From Oxalobacteraceae bacterium UBA4003 (GTDB lineage: Bacteria > Pseudomonadota > Gammaproteobacteria > Burkholderiales > Burkholderiaceae_D): a stretch of DNA of 5,152 nt. A program made the position numbers and the translations under genes. The stretch covers positions 1-5,152 of the forward strand of contig DGBN01000003.1 of NCBI GenBank assembly GCA_002384815.1. Reading direction: 5' to 3'. Below the pieces are notes generated by a model. That model was not told the DNA's origin, did not search any database, and worked only from the letters and a program-made list of their open reading frames with translations. Below are positions 1-5,140 of the stretch, in pieces. The stretch's first letter is position 1. Each line of letters starts with the position of its first letter.

Positions 1-107
1 CGAATAGCAATCGATTAATTATTACAAACAAGATTAAGTTTGCTTCTCAACACAATGATTTTTATTGATTTTTTACATCAAATAGATATTTCCTCGCCGG
101 ACAAGAG
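1..107 (+). promoter_or_regulatory. AT-rich leader upstream of opgD, probable promoter region
   Basis: The first 90 bases are clearly richer in A and T than the coding regions and have no long reading frame, as expected of a promoter region. The best sigma70-like pair I can find is TTGCTT (39-44) and TTTATT (61-66) with a 16-base spacer. It is weak, and other pairings such as TTGATT at 65-70 are possible. A short near-repeat of TGATTTTT occurs around 54-72. If transcription starts near 73, the leader before opgD would be about 150 bases, long for a simple message and enough to hold the small upstream ORF. I cannot name a regulator from the sequence. Confidence 0.25.
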
Positions 108-230
108 ATGCTGGAGATACGAGCCAGTACGCTTTACATTATGAGCATGGATGACATGCAAATTGAACGTTATCGGTCTGACTATGCCAAAAGGATTTGG
201 CACTTTCCACAATTCAACAAAGGAGTCTGA
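108..230 (+). CDS. Possible short upstream ORF overlapping the start of opgD
   Basis: An open frame runs from ATG at 108 (40 codons), or from in-frame ATGs at 141, 147 or 156, to a TGA at 228-230. That stop overlaps the opgD start as TGATG, the arrangement typical of translational coupling. From ATG 141 the product would be 29 residues, ending in ...WHFPQFNKGV. No start has a good ribosome binding site: the AAGAG before 108 directly abuts the ATG, and nothing suitable precedes 141. The peptide matches nothing I recognise and has no signal or membrane segment. The exact overlap is the only positive evidence, and such overlaps can arise by chance because the opgD ribosome binding site lies inside this frame. 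It could be a regulatory leader peptide or noise. Confidence 0.22.
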   Translation: MLEIRASTLYIMSMDDMQIERYRSDYAKRIWHFPQFNKGV

Positions 231-1816
231 TGCAACGTCGTGATTTACTCAAAGCGTCCGCTGCGCTTGCGCTGGCCGGCTTTTCCTCCCCTCACTTATA
301 CGCAGCAGCAAACGCTCCTGCAAAACTGAAAACCTTAGGCAAGGCTGCATCTTTTGACTATGCCTGGCTGAAGGGGCATGCCCGCACGCTAGCGAGCCAG
401 CCTTATCATTTGCCACCGACTGAAGTGCCCGCTGCGGTAAAGGCGCTGGATTGGGATCAATATCAGTCGATAGGCTACCGCGACGACCACGCTTTGTGGG
501 CCGAGGACAAGCTGCGCTTCCAGACCAAATTTTTCCATCTCGGCATGTATGCGACGCAGTCGGTAAAAATCCATGAGCTTGAGAATGGCAAGGCGCGCGA
601 GCTTGCCTACGATCCAGCCATGTTCAATTATGGGAAGAGCGGACTAAAGGGTTCCAGCCTGCCCAAGGATCTGGGTTTTGCCGGCTTTCGGGTGAATTTT
701 CACACCGATCTGGTGCGTGACGTGACGGCATTTCTAGGCGCCAGTTATTTCAGGGCAGTGGGCGGTGATTGGCAGTATGGTTTATCCGCGCGCGGCCTGG
801 CCATTGATTGCGGCATGGAACGCCCGGAAGAATTTCCGAGTTTTACCGAGTTCTGGCTGGAGCGGCCGGCGCCGCAATCGGGCAAGCTGGTGGTCTATGC
901 CTTGCTCGATTCGCCCAGCATTGCCGGCGCATATCGTTTCGAGATCATGCCGGGCGCAACGCTGCTGATGGACGTCGATGTCGCGCTGTATCCGCGCAAG
1001 GAGATCGAACGCATGGGTATTGCACCCTTGACCAGCATGTTTCTTACGGCTGAAAACGATCGTCGTATCAATAACGACTGGCGCCCTGAAATTCATGATT
1101 CCGACGGTTTGGCAATGTGTACAGGCAAGGGCGAGTGGATCTGGCGTCCGCTGGTGAATCCGGAAAACCTGCGTTTCAACGCCTATGCTGATGAAAGCCC
1201 GCGCGGCTTCGGCCTGATGCAACGAGATCGTGATTTCGATCACTATCAGGACGACGGTGTGTTTTATGAGCGTCGCCCAAGTCTGTGGGTGGAACCCAAA
1301 TCCGGCTGGGGTAAAGGCTCTATCCAGTTAGTGGAGATTCCAACCATCGATGAAACCTTCGATAATATCGTCGCTTTCTGGAATCCGGAAGCCAAGCCGC
1401 AGCCAGGACAGGAACTATTGTTCGCTTACAAGCTGCACTGGGGTGCCAAAATGCCGGCAGTGCCACAGGCGGCGACTGTGGCCGCGACCCGTACCGGCAT
1501 AGGTGGCGTGATAGGTAAAAAGCGGACCTATTTCTCATGGCGTTTTGCGGTCGATTTTGTCGGTGGCGATCTGGCGCTACTGGGGAAAAACGTCAAGGTG
1601 GAACCCGTCATCAGTGCAACGCAAGGCGAGATAGAGGTCACTTCTGCACGCCCGCTGGACGACGTGAAAGGTTATCGCGCCATGTTCGACCTGAAAATTG
1701 CGGACAATATTCAGGGGCCTATTGATCTGCGGCTTTACCTGAGTGCAGATGGTCAGAACCTGTCGGAAACCTGGTTGTATCAGTGGACGCCGCCTGTTCA
1801 GCGAAGTTTTCAGTAA
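230..1816 (+). CDS. opgD: Osmoregulated periplasmic glucan biosynthesis protein OpgD (MdoD), Tat-exported
   Basis: This 528-residue protein belongs to the OpgG/OpgD family, which shapes beta-1,2-linked osmoregulated periplasmic glucans after OpgH exports the backbone. E. coli OpgD (551 residues) has been reported as a beta-1,2-glucanase of family GH186. The N-terminus MQRRDLLKASAALALAGF is a twin-arginine signal (R3-R4, then D-L-L-K and a hydrophobic stretch), with likely cleavage near Ala25-Ala29. Family blocks follow: FLGASYFRAV, QYGLSARGLAID, GIAPLTSMF, the IHDSD block, RDRDFDHYQ, RPSLWVEP and a C-terminal ETWLYQW. Aligned from memory with the E. coli protein, its catalytic Asp300 and Asp388 correspond to Asp290 (IHDSD) and Asp378 (ETFDN), so the protein should be active. 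ATG 230 is chosen over an in-frame TTG at 197 because AAGGAG (220-225) precedes it and the Tat motif then starts at residue 2. No opgG or opgH lies nearby. A terminator follows directly, so the gene is probably monocistronic. OpgG is the alternative, but the Tat signal favours OpgD. Confidence 0.95.
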   Translation: MQRRDLLKASAALALAGFSSPHLYAAANAPAKLKTLGKAASFDYAWLKGHARTLASQPYHLPPTEVPAAVKALDWDQYQSIGYRDDHALWAEDKLRFQTKFFHLGMYATQSVKIHELENGKARELAYDPAMFNYGKSGLKGSSLPKDLGFAGFRVNFHTDLVRDVTAFLGASYFRAVGGDWQYGLSARGLAIDCGMERPEEFPSFTEFWLERPAPQSGKLVVYALLDSPSIAGAYRFEIMPGATLLMDVDVALYPRKEIERMGIAPLTSMFLTAENDRRINNDWRPEIHDSDGLAMCTGKGEWIWRPLVNPENLRFNAYADESPRGFGLMQRDRDFDHYQDDGVFYERRPSLWVEPKSGWGKGSIQLVEIPTIDETFDNIVAFWNPEAKPQPGQELLFAYKLHWGAKMPAVPQAATVAATRTGIGGVIGKKRTYFSWRFAVDFVGGDLALLGKNVKVEPVISATQGEIEVTSARPLDDVKGYRAMFDLKIADNIQGPIDLRLYLSADGQNLSETWLYQWTPPVQRSFQ

Positions 1817-1833
1817 GTTCACCCATGCTCGCG

Positions 1834-1869
1834 ACACCTCGTCTTGCGCTATGCAGACGGGGTGTTTTT
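1834..1869 (+). terminator. Rho-independent terminator of opgD
   Basis: ACACCTCGTCT (1834-1844) pairs with AGACGGGGTGT (1855-1865) over 11 bp with one T-G wobble. After a single bulged T the stem extends by a further G-C and C-G pair around the loop GCTAT. The run TTTTT (1865-1869) follows at once. It begins 18 bases after the opgD stop, so it should end that transcript and isolate the esterase gene downstream. Confidence 0.9.
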
Positions 1870-2002
1870 GTCTCTGCGGCAAAGATGCAAGACTAGTGCA
1901 TGACGGCCGCACTGTTTTACTTTGCAAACTTGAGAGCGGAAAATCGCGCCTGCGTTTAACTGACAGCGCGGCCTGTTCTCAAGCGCGGCTGAAAAAGGTA
2001 AG

Positions 2003-2704
2003 ATGATGCCCATGATCGATCCTTCACTCATGGGCCGGCTTTCCTTCGCCCACACACAACCTAATAAACCTCCATTGCACCCCGGCCGTCATTCGCTCGG
2101 CATAGCCGAAGAGCGCGACTCCATTCTGTATGTTCCGGACGGACTCGAAGAAGAAGTTGCCGTTCCTTTACTGGTCATGTTTCATGGCGGCGGCGGTAAC
2201 GCGGAAAAGGTCCTGCCTTTTCTTGAACAGCATGCCGAGAAAAATCAGTTTCTGTTGCTGGTGCCGCAGTCGATATATCCGACCTGGGACATCGTTATCG
2301 GCGGCAATGGCCCAGACTTGCAACGACTCAATACCGCACTGGCGAAAGTCGCCGAGCATTATTTTATTGATCCCGATCATTTCGGTTTTGCGGGATTCTC
2401 GGACGGCGGCAGCTATTCCCTGTCCACCGGCATTACGAATGGCGATCTGGTGAGTCATGTGATCGTGTTTTCCGGCGGTTTCATGTCGGTCTTCATGCAA
2501 GAGGGCGCTCCGCAGATATTTATTGCCCACGGCCTGGCAGATGAACAACTGCCGATTGAAACCAGCGGGCGTCCACATGCAGAAAAACTGAAGGCTGCCG
2601 GTTACGATGTCACGTATCTGGAATTCAACGGCAATCACTCCATCCAGCCACCAGTAGTAGAGCTGGCCGTCAAATTTTTCCTGAATAAACCATCAACCCG
2701 ATAA
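2003..2704 (+). CDS. Serine esterase, alpha/beta-hydrolase fold (phospholipase/carboxylesterase type)
   Basis: This 233-residue protein has the parts of an alpha/beta-hydrolase of the phospholipase/carboxylesterase or PHB-depolymerase-like group, which is usually about 200-230 residues long. The oxyanion-loop motif HGGGGN is at 61-66. The nucleophile elbow GFSDGG is at 131-136, making Ser133 the nucleophile. Asp180 in HGLADEQLP and His212 in NGNHS complete the predicted triad. There is no signal peptide or membrane segment, so it should be cytoplasmic. The substrate cannot be read from the sequence; short-chain acyl esters are the usual guess. ATG 2003 follows AAAAAGG (1992-1998) at a short distance, and ATGs at 2006 and 2012 are nearly as good. 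The 133 bases between the opgD terminator and this gene probably hold its promoter, but I see no convincing one. No terminator is visible before dps, so read-through into dps is possible. Confidence 0.85.
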   Translation: MMPMIDPSLMGRLSFAHTQPNKPPLHPGRHSLGIAEERDSILYVPDGLEEEVAVPLLVMFHGGGGNAEKVLPFLEQHAEKNQFLLLVPQSIYPTWDIVIGGNGPDLQRLNTALAKVAEHYFIDPDHFGFAGFSDGGSYSLSTGITNGDLVSHVIVFSGGFMSVFMQEGAPQIFIAHGLADEQLPIETSGRPHAEKLKAAGYDVTYLEFNGNHSIQPPVVELAVKFFLNKPSTR

Positions 2705-2746
2705 ATGCATGTACTCAGCATTATCTGCTGCTCGATGTGGTGTTCG

Positions 2747-2777
2747 TTGTTTGACGGTATGCTTGTAACGTATGCTT
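2747..2777 (+). promoter_or_regulatory. Candidate dps promoter with an 8-bp direct repeat
   Basis: TATGCT (2771-2776) resembles a -10 element, with TTGTTT (2747-2752) 18 bases upstream as a weak -35. TTGACG at 2751-2756 is a better -35 sequence but only 14 bases away, too close for sigma70. GTATGCTT occurs twice (2757-2764 and 2770-2777), exactly 13 bases apart, and the second copy covers the -10 element. This could be a regulator site or chance. Dps genes are typically controlled by OxyR, RpoS or Fur, but I see no clear box for any of them. Confidence 0.3.
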
Positions 2778-2829
2778 TGAATTGATTCTGATTTCAGTCT
2801 GTGACATTTACCTATGCAAGGAGCAGAAA

Positions 2830-3375
2830 ATGAAAAAACCCGTTGCCAAAAAACAGGATGTGAAGCGTAGACAGCTTGCCCCGCTGATCACACCTACCGA
2901 CCTGAATGCCAAAGCGACCAAGGATATTACCGGCGCCATGAACGGCGTACTGGCAGATGTTTTTGCTCTGTATCTGAAGACCAAGAATTTTCACTGGCAT
3001 ATGAGTGGGCCGCATTTTCGCGACTACCATTTGCTGCTGGACGATCAGGCGGTACAGATTTATGCAATGACTGACCTGATCGCAGAACGTATTCGCAAGG
3101 TAGGCGGCACGACACTCCGCTCGATTGGCCACATCACTCGTCTCCAGCGCATACTCGACAACGATGCGGATTACGTGGAGCCAAATGACATGCTGGCTGA
3201 ACTGCGTGAAGACAATAAAATATTGTGCTCGCGCCTGCGTGAAGCCCATAGCGTCTGCGATGAACATCACGACATTGGCACTACCAGCCTGATTGAAGTC
3301 TGGATCGATGAAACGGAACAGCGTACATGGTTCCTGTTTGAAGCCAGCCGTCACAGCGATTCCACCGGGCGCTAA
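2830..3375 (+). CDS. dps: Dps: DNA-binding ferritin-like protein from starved cells
   Basis: Dps forms a dodecameric shell in the cytoplasm that oxidises Fe(II), preferably with hydrogen peroxide, stores the iron and coats DNA during stress or stationary phase. The 181-residue product has the inter-subunit ferroxidase set His55, His67, Asp71, Asp82 and Glu86. These are spaced exactly as His51, His63, Asp67, Asp78 and Glu82 of E. coli Dps. The signature NFHWHMSGPHF is at 53-63. The first 14 residues carry seven Lys/Arg (K2, K3, K7, K8, K12, R13, R14), a basic tail like the one E. coli Dps uses to bind DNA, so DNA binding is expected. ATG 2830 is chosen over an in-frame ATT at 2782 because AAGGAG (2818-2823) lies 6 bases before it and the basic tail then begins at residue 2. 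The gene ends at a strong terminator shared with convergent dmeF. Confidence 0.96.
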   Translation: MKKPVAKKQDVKRRQLAPLITPTDLNAKATKDITGAMNGVLADVFALYLKTKNFHWHMSGPHFRDYHLLLDDQAVQIYAMTDLIAERIRKVGGTTLRSIGHITRLQRILDNDADYVEPNDMLAELREDNKILCSRLREAHSVCDEHHDIGTTSLIEVWIDETEQRTWFLFEASRHSDSTGR

Positions 3376-3401
3376 GCTGCATTGAATCAAGGGGCGTCAT
3401 C

Positions 3402-3434
3402 AAAAATACCTCCGTGAACGGAGGTATTTTTTTT
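3402..3434. terminator. Bidirectional terminator between dps and dmeF
   Basis: AAAAATACCTCCG (3402-3414) pairs perfectly with CGGAGGTATTTTT (3419-3431) around a TGAA loop, and the T run continues to 3434. The GC-rich core (ACCTCCG) is flanked by an A run on the left and a T run on the right, so it works from both sides: for dps on the plus strand and for dmeF on the minus strand, whose stop is at 3446-3448. Confidence 0.93.
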
Positions 3435-3445
3435 GCTTCAGCTTG

Positions 3446-4375
3446 CTAAATCCGATGAATTTCAATCGTGATGTGGGCCAGCTCTTCGTGTATGGCTAGT
3501 TGTTTGCGGAAATATTCCGGACCGACGTCTTCGGCCGTCGCAAGACTCAGGATGCACGCATATTTTTCCTTGCCCACACGCCATGCATGCAAGTCGCAAA
3601 TGCGGGCCGCAATAGGACTTGCCGCGATCACATCTCTGATTTCCATTACAACCGGCGCATTCATTTCTGCATCAAGAAGAACACGGCTGCTATCCCGAAT
3701 CAAGCCATAGGCCCAGACTGAAACGAGTACGGAACCGACTATGCCCATCAACGGATCCAGCCAGCTCGCGCCCCATAATTTCCCGCCGAACAAGGCAATA
3801 ATTGCCAATACAGAAGTCGCCGCGTCTGCAATCACATGCATATAGGCCGAACGCAAATTCAAATCGTGATGATGAGTATCATGCGCATGATGATGTTCAT
3901 GCCCATGATGGTGCTGATGATCGTCTTTCAGTAGGTAAGCGCACGCAAGGTTGATCAGCAGGCCGATGATCGCGATGATGATGGCCTGATCGTAATAAAC
4001 TACGGACGGATGCAACAGGCGCTCAATAGATTGGTAGAGCATCAGGCCTGCGACCAGAATCAGAAGAATTGCACTGGTATAACCGCCCAGTATTTCGATT
4101 TTCCAGGTGCCGAATGCAAAACGCGAATCATGCGCGTAACGTCGTGCCAGCACATAGGCCAGCACGGCCAGCCCAAGTGCGAGCGTATGCGAACTCATAT
4201 GCCAGCCATCCGCCAGCAATGCCATCGAATTGTATGCGTAACCGCTGATGATTTCGGCGATCATCATGATCGTCGTAAGTCCTAATGCTAGAGCGGTTTT
4301 CTTTTCACCGACCGGATTGCCGCGATCGAAAACATGATCATGAACCGGATTGTGCGGCGCGTTGGGAGTCTTCAT
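3446..4375 (-). CDS. dmeF: Cation diffusion facilitator DmeF, Co(II)/Ni(II) efflux
   Basis: This 309-residue inner-membrane protein is a CDF antiporter of the DmeF type, exporting Co(II) and probably Ni(II) from cytoplasm to periplasm. Six hydrophobic segments are visible at about 27-47, 50-77, 93-113, 131-149, 176-196 and 204-226, followed by a cytoplasmic metal-binding domain (about 228-309). The metal-site motif of helix 5 is HVIAD (His180, Asp184). That of helix 2 is HMSSH (His59, His63), an H-x3-H where zinc CDFs carry H-x3-D or D-x3-D. As I recall, ADGWHM followed by His at this place is characteristic of DmeF. The loop between helices 4 and 5 (153-170) holds 12 histidines, and the N-terminus has more (His8, 12, 14). 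AGGA (complement of 4385-4388) lies 9 bases before the ATG. dmeF is divergent from an RcnR-type regulator, which supports Co/Ni over zinc. Zinc transport cannot be excluded. Confidence 0.9.
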   Translation of the reverse strand: MKTPNAPHNPVHDHVFDRGNPVGEKKTALALGLTTIMMIAEIISGYAYNSMALLADGWHMSSHTLALGLAVLAYVLARRYAHDSRFAFGTWKIEILGGYTSAILLILVAGLMLYQSIERLLHPSVVYYDQAIIIAIIGLLINLACAYLLKDDHQHHHGHEHHHAHDTHHHDLNLRSAYMHVIADAATSVLAIIALFGGKLWGASWLDPLMGIVGSVLVSVWAYGLIRDSSRVLLDAEMNAPVVMEIRDVIAASPIAARICDLHAWRVGKEKYACILSLATAEDVGPEYFRKQLAIHEELAHITIEIHRI

Positions 4376-4394
4376 GAAGCAATATCCTGGAATT

Positions 4395-4419
4395 TAATAT
4401 ACTATCCCCTAGTATATTA
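4395..4419. promoter_or_regulatory. RcnR/DmeR-type operator between dmeF and dmeR
   Basis: TAATATACTA (4395-4404) and TAGTATATTA (4410-4419) form a perfect 10-bp inverted repeat around TCCCC. Its core reads TACT, seven bases containing CCCC, then AGTA. RcnR of E. coli recognises TACT, a G6-N tract, then AGTA, which has the same spacing, and DmeR boxes in rhizobia are AT-rich palindromes with a C tract. It is the only such site in the 67-bp gap and is placed to control both genes. In this family the apo-regulator represses and bound Ni or Co releases it. That this site responds to Ni/Co is inferred. Confidence 0.85.
4398..4416. promoter_or_regulatory. Overlapping divergent -10 elements inside the operator
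   Basis: TATACT, one mismatch from the -10 consensus, occurs on the plus strand at 4398-4403 and, because the operator is palindromic, on the minus strand at 4416-4411. They would serve dmeR and dmeF respectively, with both transcripts starting in or beside the operator. No good -35 element stands 16-18 bases upstream of either, so the promoters would be weak or would need a non-standard geometry. Regulator binding would block both at once, giving autoregulation of dmeR. Confidence 0.4.
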
Positions 4420-4442
4420 CGAACGCGGATGAAAAATTCTTT

Positions 4443-4715
4443 ATGTCACATGTTGCAGACAATAAAAAACTGCTAGCCCGGGTCAGACGCATGCAAGGGC
4501 AGGTCGGGGCGCTGGAAAAAGTGCTGAAGCAGGGTAGTGATTGCAGCGCAGTGCTGCAACAGATCGCTGCCATTCGCGGTGCGGCGAATGGCTTGATGGG
4601 TGAAGTGCTGGAAAGCCATATTCGGGAGCATTTAGGCGTTAATGTCGTCGCCCCGGATCAGCGACAAGAAGAGATCGAACAGCTCGTCAAAATATTGCGT
4701 TCTTATCTGAAATAA
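4443..4715 (+). CDS. dmeR: DmeR/RcnR-type metal-sensing repressor (CsoR/RcnR family)
   Basis: This 90-residue all-helical protein belongs to the CsoR/RcnR/FrmR family of tetrameric repressors. The family block VLQQIAAIRGAANGLMGEVLESHIREH (37-63) is almost identical to that of RcnR. The Ni/Co ligand set of E. coli RcnR (His3, Cys35, His60, His64) is matched by His3, Cys34, His59 and His63, the one-residue shift coming from a shorter N-terminus. The copper sensors (CsoR) use a different ligand set, and formaldehyde-sensing FrmR lacks the last histidine, so Ni(II)/Co(II) sensing is the best prediction. Basic residues R13, R15 and R16 lie in helix 1, where this family contacts DNA. The gene is divergent from dmeF across its predicted operator, so it should repress both until metal binds. 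The ribosome binding site is weak (GGATGA, 4427-4432, 10 bases from the ATG), which would keep levels low. Confidence 0.92.
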   Translation: MSHVADNKKLLARVRRMQGQVGALEKVLKQGSDCSAVLQQIAAIRGAANGLMGEVLESHIREHLGVNVVAPDQRQEEIEQLVKILRSYLK

Positions 4716-4790
4716 AAATCTGCCGAGCTTCTTCTTCGCACTTTACGCATCCGACGCCAGGATCAAGTGAGATGCGAGCTAGGCAGACTT
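4716..4790. repeat. Imperfect inverted repeat downstream of dmeR
   Basis: AAATCTGCCGAGCT (4716-4729) and AGCTAGGCAGACTT (4777-4790) are complementary at 12 of 14 positions. The inner pair CGCAT (4746-4750) and ATGCG (4772-4776) extends the right arm without a break, leaving a 16-base bulge on the left and a loop of about 21 bases. It starts immediately after the dmeR stop and could act as an RNA hairpin that ends or stabilises the dmeR transcript, although no T run follows. A remnant of a mobile-element end is the other possibility. The right arm overlaps the start of the next ORF. Confidence 0.45.
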
Positions 4791-5048
4791 AATTTAAGCA
4801 TGTCGTCAATTGACTACGAAATCTTGGCCGATTTGGCAGCGATCGCGGACAAAACGCCAACCACGCTGTGCTTGGATGTTATTAAGTCCTTTATGCAAAA
4901 TGCTTCCGCGATCAGATCTACACCTGGCATGAAGTCGGGTTCAGCGATCGCTAAAGACCTAAGGCAGATCGATTTGGATGATGAGGTAGTGAAAGTTAAC
5001 GCGACTCTTGTCAGACCCATTTGGAGATTTTTATGCGATCAAAAATAG
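4767..5048 (+). CDS. Small hypothetical protein with a ribbon-helix-helix-like N-terminus
   Basis: I do not recognise this 93-residue protein as a named family. Its N-terminal part has the pattern of a ribbon-helix-helix DNA-binding fold: a short strand with alternating residues (RLNLSMS, 7-13), a helix (about 14-28, DYEILADLAAIADKT), a turn at Pro31 and a second helix (about 32-44). The rest (45-93) is polar with an acidic patch (DLDDE). GTG 4767, with AGGA (4759-4762) four bases before it, keeps the strand intact. ATG 4800 would lose it and has no ribosome binding site. The 3' end overlaps a second small ORF by 16 bases, a layout common in toxin-antitoxin pairs where the ribbon-helix-helix antitoxin comes first. 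That reading is inference. Non-coding sequence cannot be excluded. Confidence 0.45.
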   Translation: MRCELGRLNLSMSSIDYEILADLAAIADKTPTTLCLDVIKSFMQNASAIRSTPGMKSGSAIAKDLRQIDLDDEVVKVNATLVRPIWRFLCDQK

Positions 5049-5140
5049 ATTCTGTTCTGGATTTACTTTGCTACCATCTCTTTGGCCGTGTGCAGGATGA
5101 TCATCTCCCTCTGAAAAACACCACAACAAATTTCGTATAA
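5033..5140 (+). CDS. 35-residue ORF overlapping the RHH-like gene and ending in the dif-like site
   Basis: ATG 5033 follows GGAGA (5023-5027) with good spacing, one of the clearer ribosome binding sites in this part of the window. It overlaps the 3' end of the preceding ORF by 16 bases in another frame, which would suit translational coupling. The product (MRSKIDSVLDLLCYHLFGRV, then a polar tail) is amphipathic at the start, has no signal peptide and matches no family I know. Its TAA stop (5138-5140) is the end of the presumed XerC arm, so the gene may be a longer one cut by recombination at that site, or a genuine microprotein. It is too short to call a toxin. Confidence 0.35.
   Translation: MRSKIDSVLDLLCYHLFGRVQDDHLPLKNTTTNFV

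Noticed and set aside
197..229. TTG start giving an 11-residue longer OpgD
   Set aside because: The nearest purine-rich stretch is only about two bases from it, and the extension would push the twin-arginine motif away from the N-terminus. ATG 230 has AAGGAG.
782..1243. 153-codon open frame on the minus strand inside opgD, and similar frames opposite the esterase and dps
   Set aside because: They are antisense shadows of well-supported genes, with no ribosome binding site and no recognisable product.
1895..1918. Second terminator-like hairpin AGTGC...GCACT followed by TTTT
   Set aside because: The 5-bp stem is too weak, the loop is large, and a strong terminator already lies 26 bases upstream.
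1930..1960. TTGAGA / TTTAAC pair as a promoter for the esterase gene
   Set aside because: The spacing of 19 bases and the poor -10 make it no better than chance.
2716..2730. Hairpin CAGCA-TTATC-TGCTG after the esterase gene
   Set aside because: The stem is only 5 bp and no T run follows, so it is not called as a terminator.
2782..2829. ATT start extending Dps by 16 residues
   Set aside because: ATT starts are rare, and ATG 2830 has a consensus ribosome binding site and begins the basic tail.
4839..4951. Two GCGATCGC octamers (4839-4846 and 4944-4951), like the cyanobacterial HIP1 repeat
   Set aside because: Only two copies occur and the other genes are proteobacterial, so chance is the simplest explanation.
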